Source of the DNA: an uncultured Pirellula sp.
GTDB taxonomy: Bacteria; Planctomycetota; Planctomycetia; Pirellulales; Pirellulaceae
Direction of reading: 5' to 3'
DNA length: 34,412 bases
NCBI GenBank assembly: GCA_903858115.1
Contig: CAIOHR010000228.1
Location: forward strand, 1 to 34,412
Part shown: positions 1 through 7,841 of the stretch, piece after piece
How the letters are laid out: the number at the start of each line of letters is the position of its first letter
How positions within the stretch are numbered: position 1 is the first letter of the stretch
Made by a program: the position numbers and the translations under genes
The notes under the pieces: generated by a model
The model's database searches: none
What the model saw: only the letters and a program-made list of their open reading frames with translations
What the model was told of the DNA's origin: nothing

Positions 1-180
1 AAAACCACCTACGGACACTGCAAAAATTTGATCAAGCTCTTTGAGACGTTGATCGATCCAATCTTTCCGATTGTTGGTTCCGTCGTCTTGGAGGAGCCAC
101 GCGGAACGTACGCATCTGGAAACCAGATGATACCAGCGAGTCACATTCGTATCCACAAGCCGAAATCGAGCGGTAGTCAT
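1..180 (-). CDS. REP-associated (Y1/IS200-like) transposase, N-terminal part, cut by the window edge
   Basis: Reading the minus strand from an ATG at 180 gives 60 open codons that run off the left edge. The peptide starts MTTARFRLVDTNVTRWYHLV and continues with SRCVRSAWLL and a KDWIDQRLKELDQIFAVSVGG stretch. This matches, by recognition, the N-terminus of the planctomycete Y1-type (HUH, single-strand) transposases related to RAYT proteins, which usually begin with an R-Y/W-Y-H-x-V-S-R-x-V-R-x-A block followed by a W-I-x-x-R-L-x-E-L helix. A purine-rich GGGAGA lies a few bases before the ATG. The catalytic HUH motif and Tyr would lie beyond the window, so activity cannot be judged. Such proteins are proposed to move or maintain REP sequences; a REP-like inverted repeat is present at 7686-7836. 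The family call is inference from about 60 residues. Confidence 0.7.
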   Translation of the reverse strand, partial: MTTARFRLVDTNVTRWYHLVSRCVRSAWLLQDDGTNNRKDWIDQRLKELDQIFAVSVGGF

Positions 181-332
181 AGATTCGTCTCCCTAATTAC
201 AAAACCAATAATCGTCCATCGGACGTAAATCGTACTCCAAAACCAACGAGCTCGCAATATAATATGCCTGTCCTTTTGTTGCGGAATGTTGCGAAGAGGA
301 GGGGGAAGTGTGGTTTTATTGCTTACGCTTGC

Positions 333-3300
333 CTAGTTCTCGGAAGGTACTTTTGGCGATTGGAAGGACAGTAGCTCCCCGTTTTCTAGAGTCACATAGA
401 TATGCGCATCAGCATCCACTGCGATTCCGCCTTTGACAGCATCTGACGGTAAAGGGATCTTCCAAAGCTCTGCTCCGTCCGAGATTTGAAGGGCTGTCAA
501 GAATGGCTGATCAGGCTGGCTTTCCAAATGGCCCGTGGCTAGCAACGTATTGTTGCATACAGCGAAGCCTGTGCAACGACGGTTTTGTTGGTCGGTCCAG
601 ACGTATTGCGTTGGAGGAGTTTTTCCTCGCCTACGCAGGAACTCGCCAGCCAAGTCTTTCTTCAACTTGGCGGCAGCCCCCAATGGTCGCGGCGTCTCTA
701 GTGATAAATTACCGAACGCACTGCCATCGTAGGCTGCATCATGGCTGAGCACGCTCCCATCGGGCATAGCCTTTTCGAACGAAACGAACCGATCGTAGGA
801 TGGGTACCAAGGATAGAATGCCGTTCTATACTCTGAAAACAAATTGTGTTTGGGTTCATTCAAACAACGCAACGAATCCAAATCGTAACGAGCAATCTCG
901 TAAATTCCACCGCCGGGAAATCGGAGTTCACGATCCACAATCGATAACTCCCCTTGCATGCTGATGCCACTATCGACTTGTTCCGACAATTGCCCAGAAC
1001 TATCATTGCGTGCCAACAGCTTCCCCGTGATCGCATCCAATGCCACTACATACGTTCCATCATAGTGGGTGATTCCAGCGGCAGCGAAAACTTTGCCCCC
1101 TTCGACAACGACACCACCAGCGACGGGCCATCGCGATACGAGTTTGCCATACATGGGTATCCATCGTTCCTCGGGTGCCACTTGAAAGGTCCAGAGGGGC
1201 CTGCCGGTTTTCGCTTCCATTGCATAAACGCGACCATCGGCACAGCCGATGAAGAGTCTATCGTTTGCAATGACGGGCGGATAGTAAATAGCTCCTGCAG
1301 TGTAGGTTTTCCATGCGAGTTCGCCATTGGATCGGAAGGCTCGCACGATCCCTGTGCGATCGGCGACAAAGACCAATCCACCAGCGGCTACTGGCGCGGT
1401 TGGGAGTTCGTCAGATACTACCTTTGATTTCCACGCTAGTGCATATTGCGATAATAACTGAATCGGATTCGCATCCGATCGATCATTACTCGCGCGGAAC
1501 ATTGTCCAATCGTTTTTGCGAACAGGAAATGATTCGACAATCGTCGAATCGGCATAGACTGCCAGCGAAGCCAATTGCACTCGCGTCAAATTCTTTGGCA
1601 CCTCGGGACGATCGCCTGAAGGTCTTAGGCCAATGTTGCCATAAAGCGAGAGTTGGCAGCCGCACATCCACGGCCCCCAGTACAGATGACCGTTGGAAAT
1701 GAGGACTCCGTCTTGGCATGGAGGACGCATCGGAGCGATGTGTTCTCCGCGATTCGCTTCCTCCGTCATGATGCGAACCGTTCCGCCTGTTGCTCGGAAG
1801 AAGATGCTATCGGCACAACCTGTGGCACGTGTACAAGCTCGTCGTGCTGGCAATTCGGCAATCATGGAACCATTCTTGTAGTCGAGTACCATGCCATGCG
1901 TTTTCTCAGGTCCGGCTGCATAGATTCCATTCTCACGAAGGACCAATTGCAAATTCCCAACTTCATTCGTCCACTGGAGCTTGCCGTCTTTGGTCGACGC
2001 AACAACCATTCGCTTGCGTTGAGGACCCGCAAGAAACAAAGAATCGTCATTGCATTTCATATAGCAGGTCGTCGAATAGCCAGTTATGTAATGTTGAGCT
2101 TTTTCATTTGGCCCAATCGCTTCCAGCAGATCTTGGTCGGAGTTCTTCCAAACGACTTTTCCGGTATTCGCATCGAGACACATCAAGAACTTCTCAGCGC
2201 ATCCGCAATAAATGTGATCGTTCTTCATGCACACGGAGCGGGAGTCCAAGAATTCATCATCCCGGTAATGCCAAAGCAATTTTCCCGTTTTGCGATCCAA
2301 GGCGACAAAGGTTCGGCCGTAGCCAAATGCTGTGCGAGGATCGCCAAAATCATGTCCTTTCCACATGCCCCACGGCCAGTGTCCAAGTCCAGGTTTGCTC
2401 GAACGCACCGTCTCGATCTCGACTTCGAGGTTGCCGACCAAAGCGAACAAAACGTTACCTTGAATCGCCATCCATTTCCAGACGGGGCCATCGACCAAGT
2501 CAGGTTGAATGGTGAACTCCTGGAGCGTCTTGCCCGTTTTGGCATCGATCACTTTGCATGACTCATGGTCACCTAAATAGAGTGCATCTTCCGTCGCAAT
2601 CATGGTGTTGCGGTGCAACATGAATCCTTCGCTCAACGGACGTCGCCACAACCAACTGCCGTTATAGGCATTGATACATAGCAACGTATTGAGCATTTCA
2701 TTTTGGTTAGCTTTGTGTGCAATATGTCCCATAGCTTTGAACATCCTTCCACCAGCGATGACTGTTTGCTCTGGCATTGGACTAAACATAGGATCTGCGA
2801 TGAACTGGGTTTCGAATTGGCCCCGAACGAGTTTGTCCTTCGACTGAGTATTGTTGTCAGGTCCATGGTAAGGATGGCTCCAATCATCCATGCCTTCGGG
2901 GATCGCTTTGCGAATCTGCTTATCTCCTATCATCCCGATCGCATCCGGTCGCAAGACTCGAAGCACTTCCAGTTCGGAGGTTTCCTTCACGACAGAGGGG
3001 GTAACGATGGCAAGATCGATAAGATTGTGTGAGAGATGCAAAAACGTCAAACTACCCAAATCAGCGAATATCCGTTTCCCGAGCAAGCCTTGTTGTTCGG
3101 CTGCTTTGCGAACGATCTCAACATCCTGTGAGTTGGCCGATTGGAAATAGATTGTCCATTCCCGAGCTGTTGCAAGCTTGGTGACAAAATCAGGGCCACT
3201 TTCAGGAAGGCCCAATACGGCAACCATTCCTCGCTGGTCAGGCAGGAGGCTCAAGACTTGGTCAACGTTCTGTTCTGCTTGCAAATAAACGCAATGGGCA

Positions 3301-3344
3301 AGGAAAAGAAAAAGTGAGAGCCAACATTTCTTCAGCATGATCAT
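333..3344 (-). CDS. Secreted PQQ-like beta-propeller protein with a methyltransferase-like N-terminal region
   Basis: A 1003-aa protein with an N-terminal signal peptide (Lys-rich start, hydrophobic core about residues 8-20, likely cleavage after about 23). Residues about 35-150 resemble the class I SAM-methyltransferase-like region often joined to PQQ repeats in planctomycetes: a first strand MVAVLGLPESG, a mid strand LIDLAIV and the VLRVLRPDAIGMIG segment. The normal Gly-rich SAM loop is not recognisable. A DDWSHPYHGPDNN linker (about 153-165) leads into repeated propeller blades with D-x-K/R-T-G-K and W-x-x-x motifs (for example DAKTGKTL, DRKTGKLLWHY, DANTGKVVWK, AKTGRPLWTF). Such proteins probably act outside the cytoplasm; the substrate is unknown. 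The start codon could also be the ATG two codons later. There are no co-directional partners close enough to indicate a pathway. Confidence 0.85.
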   Translation of the reverse strand: MIMLKKCWLSLFLFLAHCVYLQAEQNVDQVLSLLPDQRGMVAVLGLPESGPDFVTKLATAREWTIYFQSANSQDVEIVRKAAEQQGLLGKRIFADLGSLTFLHLSHNLIDLAIVTPSVVKETSELEVLRVLRPDAIGMIGDKQIRKAIPEGMDDWSHPYHGPDNNTQSKDKLVRGQFETQFIADPMFSPMPEQTVIAGGRMFKAMGHIAHKANQNEMLNTLLCINAYNGSWLWRRPLSEGFMLHRNTMIATEDALYLGDHESCKVIDAKTGKTLQEFTIQPDLVDGPVWKWMAIQGNVLFALVGNLEVEIETVRSSKPGLGHWPWGMWKGHDFGDPRTAFGYGRTFVALDRKTGKLLWHYRDDEFLDSRSVCMKNDHIYCGCAEKFLMCLDANTGKVVWKNSDQDLLEAIGPNEKAQHYITGYSTTCYMKCNDDSLFLAGPQRKRMVVASTKDGKLQWTNEVGNLQLVLRENGIYAAGPEKTHGMVLDYKNGSMIAELPARRACTRATGCADSIFFRATGGTVRIMTEEANRGEHIAPMRPPCQDGVLISNGHLYWGPWMCGCQLSLYGNIGLRPSGDRPEVPKNLTRVQLASLAVYADSTIVESFPVRKNDWTMFRASNDRSDANPIQLLSQYALAWKSKVVSDELPTAPVAAGGLVFVADRTGIVRAFRSNGELAWKTYTAGAIYYPPVIANDRLFIGCADGRVYAMEAKTGRPLWTFQVAPEERWIPMYGKLVSRWPVAGGVVVEGGKVFAAAGITHYDGTYVVALDAITGKLLARNDSSGQLSEQVDSGISMQGELSIVDRELRFPGGGIYEIARYDLDSLRCLNEPKHNLFSEYRTAFYPWYPSYDRFVSFEKAMPDGSVLSHDAAYDGSAFGNLSLETPRPLGAAAKLKKDLAGEFLRRRGKTPPTQYVWTDQQNRRCTGFAVCNNTLLATGHLESQPDQPFLTALQISDGAELWKIPLPSDAVKGGIAVDADAHIYVTLENGELLSFQSPKVPSEN

Positions 3345-3384
3345 CTCGCCTTCTAAGCATGTTATCGTCCATCACAGTCCGTTC

Positions 3385-3390
3385 ATTATA
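3385..3390 (-). promoter_or_regulatory. Putative -10 box for the PQQ-propeller gene
   Basis: The minus strand carries a perfect TATAAT, 41 bases upstream of the 3344 start. No good -35 hexamer is found at 16-18 bp spacing (the closest is TCCTTG or CTCCTT), so this is only a suggestion. Confidence 0.35.
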
Positions 3391-3526
3391 CGGCAATTCG
3401 ATGGAGCAAGGAGTCGAGGGGCTGCAAGGCTGACGTATCCACCAACAAAGGATGCTGGCTAGGTTCAGCAGCGGACCAACTCCCTGCGTTGGAAAGCAGC
3501 GCGGTGGCGTCGCGATGGTCAAGCTA

Positions 3527-4336
3527 TCATTTTTCCTCGGCAACAACGGCCGCGTCGAGGTACTTGGCGAATCTTGCTGTTGGGTTTGCAAAACCGACAA
3601 GCTTACCTTCTGCTGTTGTTCCGCCAAGATGGATGGCTACAACGTCGCCTTTCTTGTTGAGGATGGGCGCTCCCAGAGTACCTTGGTGGCTTATCGTTGG
3701 ATCGTCAAAGTTGTACGTGATATTTCCATTTGCGTCTTGACCAGTCACTATGGCTGCATGTTGTCGCTGGCTTGGAGGGACTCCTGCAAACATCGCCGTG
3801 GACAACCAGATCGTTTCATCTTTGGCAGGTAAGTCGCTTGATAGCTTGAATGTACCCACCCTTGATTTTTTGGGCATGGATATAGCGAGGATATCTCCTG
3901 CAGCAGATGGTTGATCGAATGGAGCCGATTCCGGAATCACGACGAAACCAGTTGCGGCGACGACACCATCGAAGCCTCCAAACGCAGATCCTAGCGTACA
4001 AGTCTTAAAGATTTCTGTCAGTTCTGCTGATTGTGCCTGACGAGTGAAACCAGAGGCTGTACCGAGGACGCTAAGAGCGGTCAAAACGATGGGAGAGTCG
4101 GAACCAGGCTGTTCAACTGCGAATGCAGTCCCAACTGCCGAGCCAACATCGACATTGCCGAGCGTTGTTTGAAAGTAAGGTCTCAGAACGGCGATCTCGG
4201 GGATCAATGGAGCTCCAGGCAGATCGGGTGATGGTTGCAGCGCAGGAACGTAATCATCGTCTGCATTACGACAGCCAAGGACGATCAATCCAGCTACGAA
4301 CAGAAGAGGCAATGCGAGTTTCGTTAGATAATTCAT
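3527..4336 (-). CDS. Lipoprotein with a degenerate trypsin-like protease fold (probable pseudo-protease)
   Basis: A 269-aa protein from the ATG at 4336. The open frame extends 31 codons further upstream, but this start gives a proper lipoprotein signal: MNYLTKLALPLL, a hydrophobic core, then an LIVLGC lipobox with Cys22. The body resembles chymotrypsin/DegP-type serine peptidases. GTAFAVE and VLTALSVLG (residues about 69-93) stand where GTGF and VLTAAHVV are usual. GDILAIS stands where the DLALL strand with the catalytic Asp is usual. GTLGAPILNKKGDVVAIH (near residue 225) stands where GNSGGPLFN is usual. The catalytic His is replaced by Ser and the nucleophile Ser by Leu, so hydrolysis is unlikely. 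It may be a membrane-anchored binding or scaffold protein. The family is inferred from the motif pattern alone. A strong hairpin ends 29 bases before the start. Confidence 0.7.
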   Translation of the reverse strand: MNYLTKLALPLLFVAGLIVLGCRNADDDYVPALQPSPDLPGAPLIPEIAVLRPYFQTTLGNVDVGSAVGTAFAVEQPGSDSPIVLTALSVLGTASGFTRQAQSAELTEIFKTCTLGSAFGGFDGVVAATGFVVIPESAPFDQPSAAGDILAISMPKKSRVGTFKLSSDLPAKDETIWLSTAMFAGVPPSQRQHAAIVTGQDANGNITYNFDDPTISHQGTLGAPILNKKGDVVAIHLGGTTAEGKLVGFANPTARFAKYLDAAVVAEEK

Positions 4337-4364
4337 ATGTTTACTTGTTGGTTGATGAATGCGA

Positions 4365-4394
4365 AAACGCCGCACTATATCCCGTGCGGCGTTT
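4365..4394 (-). terminator. Hairpin terminator or attenuator between the 48-aa lipoprotein gene and the pseudo-protease gene
   Basis: A perfect 11-bp inverted repeat, AAACGCCGCAC and GTGCGGCGTTT, with an 8-base loop. Read on the minus strand the right arm ends in TTTT followed by CGC, a short U-run. It sits 41 bases after the lipoprotein stop and 29 bases before the next start, so it can end transcription of the DUF1559 operon or tune read-through. Confidence 0.65.
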
Positions 4395-4434
4395 GGTGAA
4401 ATGGAAGGTGTCTCCGTATTTCTCGGCAAGCTAA

Positions 4435-4581
4435 TTACAAAGCGGACTCGCCCTTGACGATCTCAGCTTCAATTTTCTGTAGTTCCTCTTGCGTCGGTTC
4501 AGGTTTCGGACTTGCACATCCTATGAACTGGCAGAATAAAAAAGCGAACAACAACGATAGGGACCAATTCCATTTTTTCAT
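4435..4581 (-). CDS. Small lipoprotein (48 aa) coupled to the DUF1559 gene
   Basis: A 48-aa protein: a Lys/Trp start ([16 protein letters not shown]), a hydrophobic core, an FIGC lipobox (Cys22), then a short charged tail, PKPEPTQEELQKIEAE. Its ATG shares one base with the TAA stop of the DUF1559 gene (TAATG), which indicates translational coupling. Small lipoproteins directly after DUF1559 genes are common in planctomycetes. The function is unknown. The mature part has only about 27 residues, so it is more likely a tether, chaperone or accessory peptide than an enzyme. Confidence 0.8.
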   Translation of the reverse strand: MKKWNWSLSLLFAFLFCQFIGCASPKPEPTQEELQKIEAEIVKGESAL

Positions 4582-5633
4582 TACAGATCTCCACTCACGA
4601 CTTCACCATCATCAATCACACACAGTAGCCGCCAAACGTTAGCGTCCACAGTGAATGCAAAGAATCGGACTGCACCGTCAACCGTTGTTGCGTTGAGTCC
4701 ACCGGTGTGTGACGATCCGAAATAGCGGTTCCAGTTCGGTCCGTTAGGCGTACCAGGACCGACCCAGTGTGTCTTTGAATCTGGTCGAGGAGGAAAGTGA
4801 AAGCGGATTACACATTCATCCCAACCAGCATTGTTCCAGTTTTCATTGTCACCACCATCGCGGCCATGCTGGGAGGGGTGGAGCGATTTCTCAGCCCAAA
4901 TGATGGAGTTCGATGTTCCATCCGTGATTTCACCGAGTCTGCGTTTACGTCCAGATCCGGACCAAACAATTGCACCTTGCCGTCCTGGTGCAAGACCTCC
5001 GTTGATGACTGCACGTAGAGGTTGCGAAGGAGCACCCAGCGGTGCAGGGGGAATAAAGCTGAGTGTGGAGTCCGGTTGTCCTTGGAAAAAGCCCGCACAT
5101 CCAGCGTAATCGGTTCGCCCATTGACGGTGTAACCTGTCGGGGCGCGGCGGCTGGGGCAATAGAACGTCGGAACTAGCGATGCGGCAACAGCATTGTTTC
5201 CGTTTGCATTCATGGTTGCTGTCGTTGTCGGCCAAATGGGCGGTAGGTCTAAGCCTAGATTCCAAATGTTTGTTTGTTCCATAAATGGCAATATCTTGTA
5301 TTGCGCACTCCAGCCATCGCGGTTTGCTGCGTTGCAGCAGGTGTTGCCTGTTGCGTAGTCGAAGCCCGCTGGACTTGGTGCACCACTCGCTGTTACCGCC
5401 TTAGGGTGTCCATCGAACGGTCCTTGCGGCAAATGCTTGTACGCACTCTCCAAATTCAAGGCTGCCAATCCCATTTGCTTTAGGTTGTTCGAACATTGCA
5501 TACGTCGAGCAGCCTCGCGGGCTGCTTGAACTGCAGGCAACAGCAATCCTACAAGAATCCCAATAATGGCGATTACCACCAACAGCTCGACCAGAGTAAA
5601 CGCCAAGCGTTTTCTGAATCTATTCGTCCGCAT
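4581..5633 (-). CDS. DUF1559 domain protein with prepilin-type N-terminal cleavage/methylation signal
   Basis: A 350-aa protein. Residues about 9-35 form a type IV pilin/pseudopilin signal: a basic leader, then [20 protein letters not shown], with E of the FTLVE motif marking cleavage before Phe. It continues [20 protein letters not shown], typical of the planctomycete DUF1559 family. Near the C-terminus [14 protein letters not shown] gives the family's H-x9-DG signature. These proteins are very abundant paralogues in planctomycetes and are thought to be cell-surface or pseudopilus-like; no enzymatic role is established. The gene is followed by an overlapping 48-aa lipoprotein gene, so both are probably made together. 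The upstream 287 bp separates it from the divergent phosphoesterase gene and must hold both promoters, which I could not pinpoint. Confidence 0.95.
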   Translation of the reverse strand: MRTNRFRKRLAFTLVELLVVIAIIGILVGLLLPAVQAAREAARRMQCSNNLKQMGLAALNLESAYKHLPQGPFDGHPKAVTASGAPSPAGFDYATGNTCCNAANRDGWSAQYKILPFMEQTNIWNLGLDLPPIWPTTTATMNANGNNAVAASLVPTFYCPSRRAPTGYTVNGRTDYAGCAGFFQGQPDSTLSFIPPAPLGAPSQPLRAVINGGLAPGRQGAIVWSGSGRKRRLGEITDGTSNSIIWAEKSLHPSQHGRDGGDNENWNNAGWDECVIRFHFPPRPDSKTHWVGPGTPNGPNWNRYFGSSHTGGLNATTVDGAVRFFAFTVDANVWRLLCVIDDGEVVSGDL

Positions 5634-5920
5634 AACAAATCTCCATGGTTGCTCAGAAATCGATAATGATCATCCCTCTGATGACCATCTCTTCAGGATG
5701 GCGATTCTAGGAAGTGATTTAGAACGACCGTTAAGTCGAGATGAATGTCGTATGAGCTTATGGAGAATGATTCTTTCGCAGCATGTGACTATGGCTTTTG
5801 GTCATCCATGCACTAGATCTTCATTGAAATTTTATGAAGCGATGATTGCAAGCCCTTGTGTAGATCGAGCATACTTCCGTGTTGTTTTTCGACTAAGTAC
5901 ACTACACCACGAGGAATCTC

Positions 5921-7603
5921 ATGCTGCGTTCGATTGCTGTTGCCGGTCTAGGACTTGCCGTCCTGGCTCACGCAACGCTTGCTCACGACAAACACTCTCC
6001 CAACCAACCGCCCGACAAGGCGAAGCCACATCAGCACGCTCAAGGCTTCGTGTTTCATGACGAAAACGGAAATCGAAAACGTGACCCTGGCGAAAAAGGA
6101 ATTCCAGGGATCAAGGTTTCCAACGGTCGAGAAATTGTAATTACCAACGCCGACGGAAAGTACGAAACGCATGTGTCCGATGACACTATCGTTTTTGTCA
6201 TCAAGCCACGAGGTTGGATGACTCCTTTGAATCCCAATAAACTCCCACTGTTTTACTACATCCACAAACCAGCAGGTTCACCGAGCCAAAAATTTGAAGG
6301 AGTAAAGCCTACAGGGCCTCTACCAGAATCAATCGATTTTCCTTTGATGCCACAAGTAGAACCTGACCAGTTCAAGGCCTTGTTGTTCGGCGATACTCAG
6401 CCACGGAATGTTCAAGAGGTCGAGTACATGGCGCACGACATCATCGAGCAAGTGGTTGCAGAGAAAGCGCACGGAGCGTCGATCGGTGTCACTTTGGGCG
6501 ATATCGTATTTGATGATCTGAGCGTTTTTCAACCGCACAATCAAGCGATCGCATTGATCGGTATTCCTTGGTACAACGTTCTGGGGAACCACGATATCAA
6601 TCTTGATGCGCCCAATGACTCCATGTCCGATGAAACATTCGAGAGCATCTATGGCCCCAACTATTATTCGTTCGACTATGGGTCCGTCCATTTCCTCGTT
6701 TTGGACGACGTCGCTTGGCAAGGAGCCACGGAAACCGCTCGCGGCTTTTACAAAGGGGGTTTGGGCAAAGACCAAATGGAGTTCATTCGGAACGATCTAG
6801 CTTTGATTCCGAAGGAGCAGTTGGTTGTATTGATGATGCACATTCCTTTGGTGGACGTCGAGGATCGGCAAGAACTATATCGATTGATCGAAGAGCGTCC
6901 GTTTACATTGTCCATGTCCGCTCACACACACTTCTTGAAGCATCATTTCATCACGAAGGAAGACGGTTGGATGGGGCCTGAACCACACCACCACATCGTG
7001 AATGTAACTGTGTGCGGAAGCTGGTGGCGTGGAGCACCTGATGAGCTTGGAATCCCGCATGCGACCATGAGCGACGGGGGCCCGAACGGTTACTCGATTA
7101 TCTCCTTTGATGGAACCAAATACGACTTGGAATTTCGCGCGGCGAGACGACCCGCGGACCATCAAATGAACATCTATTTGCCCCAAGAAATTACGGTCGC
7201 AGATGCGATGACAACGACCATGGTGGTCAATGTATTCAACGGGTCGCAACGATCGAAGGTTCGAATGAGAATTCTGCCAGACGGTCCATGGAAAGACATG
7301 GAAAGGGTAGAAGGAATGGATCCTTACTACGTGGACATGAAAAAACTGGAAGCAGGTCCTGCTCCTGTTGCTGGAATTACGCTTCCTAGCCCATCGATGA
7401 CCGACCACCTTTGGCGAATCTTGTTGCCTCCTACGTTGCCCGTGGGGACGCACATGATCGAGGTCGAGACTACGGATATGGACAACAAAGTGTACACGGA
7501 CCGTGAAAGCATCCGAGTCGTAGCACTTCCCTCTCCAACATCGACGAGACTCGCTATCCCAGGGCGAGCTGTAAACCCAGCCATCCCGTCGCGTCGACCG
7601 TAA
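5921..7603 (+). CDS. Secreted calcineurin-like metallophosphoesterase
   Basis: A 560-aa protein with a signal peptide (MLRSIAVAGLGLAVLAHATLA, cleavage after about residue 21). Residues about 45-95 (DENGNRKRDPGEKGIPGIKVSNG) form an SdrD-B-like or carboxypeptidase-regulatory-like beta domain, as in N-terminal metallophosphoesterase modules. The catalytic domain has the metal motifs in order: GDTQ (Asp158), GDIVFD (193-198), GNHD (222-225), MMH (His307) and AHTHF (His335, His337). A C-terminal beta domain follows to about residue 535. It should hydrolyse phosphomono- or diesters outside the cytoplasm; the substrate is unknown. A GAGGA Shine-Dalgarno lies just before the start. It is transcribed alone and converges on alaS across a REP-like element. 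Confidence 0.9.
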   Translation: MLRSIAVAGLGLAVLAHATLAHDKHSPNQPPDKAKPHQHAQGFVFHDENGNRKRDPGEKGIPGIKVSNGREIVITNADGKYETHVSDDTIVFVIKPRGWMTPLNPNKLPLFYYIHKPAGSPSQKFEGVKPTGPLPESIDFPLMPQVEPDQFKALLFGDTQPRNVQEVEYMAHDIIEQVVAEKAHGASIGVTLGDIVFDDLSVFQPHNQAIALIGIPWYNVLGNHDINLDAPNDSMSDETFESIYGPNYYSFDYGSVHFLVLDDVAWQGATETARGFYKGGLGKDQMEFIRNDLALIPKEQLVVLMMHIPLVDVEDRQELYRLIEERPFTLSMSAHTHFLKHHFITKEDGWMGPEPHHHIVNVTVCGSWWRGAPDELGIPHATMSDGGPNGYSIISFDGTKYDLEFRAARRPADHQMNIYLPQEITVADAMTTTMVVNVFNGSQRSKVRMRILPDGPWKDMERVEGMDPYYVDMKKLEAGPAPVAGITLPSPSMTDHLWRILLPPTLPVGTHMIEVETTDMDNKVYTDRESIRVVALPSPTSTRLAIPGRAVNPAIPSRRP

Positions 7604-7685
7604 ACCTGCGCAGAGGCACACATAGGCGAGTCGCTCCAAGACTTGCGGTAATCTGCAAGAATCTCGCGATTAGCAAGACCCAACT

Positions 7686-7714
7686 CCGCCAGCGTCTCGC
7701 CGAAACGCTGGCGG
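7686..7714. repeat. Perfect stem-loop (10-bp stem) in the phosphoesterase/alaS convergent gap
   Basis: CCGCCAGCGT and ACGCTGGCGG form a perfect inverted repeat around a 9-base loop. It lies between two convergent genes and directly abuts the left arm of the larger inverted repeat at 7714-7836. There is no U-tract, so it is more like a REP or structural hairpin than a classic terminator. Confidence 0.75.
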
Positions 7715-7836
7715 ACACAGCCGACAAAAGGCAAAGTAGTAGGCACATTCCATGTGCGGTTCACCCAGTATGCCGGCAAATGTCCAAGAGCGGACGGCAC
7801 GACGGAGCCGTGCCTGCTACTTTTGTCGGCTGTGTC
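7714..7836. repeat. REP/BIME- or MITE-like inverted-repeat element
   Basis: Perfect 17-bp ends, GACACAGCCGACAAAAG (7714-7730) and its complement (7820-7836). Inside each end is a diverged copy of the same unit: GTAGTAGGCAC followed by the hairpin GCACAT-TCC-ATGTGC (7736-7757) on the plus strand, and GTAGCAGGCAC with a GGCACG...CGTGCC hairpin (7796-7820) on the minus strand. The two units are head-to-head, as in BIMEs. The left side has five extra bases (7731-7735). The element ends 5 bases before the alaS stop. Confidence 0.7.
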
Positions 7837-7841
7837 AACTC

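Noticed and set aside
1653..2561. 302-codon plus-strand frame opposite the PQQ-propeller gene
   Set aside because: Antisense shadow of a clear coding frame with propeller motifs; no ribosome site or family similarity.
4337..4429. 31-codon upstream extension of the pseudo-protease
   Set aside because: It would bury the lipoprotein signal and translate through the terminator-like hairpin; the ATG at 4336 gives a proper lipobox.
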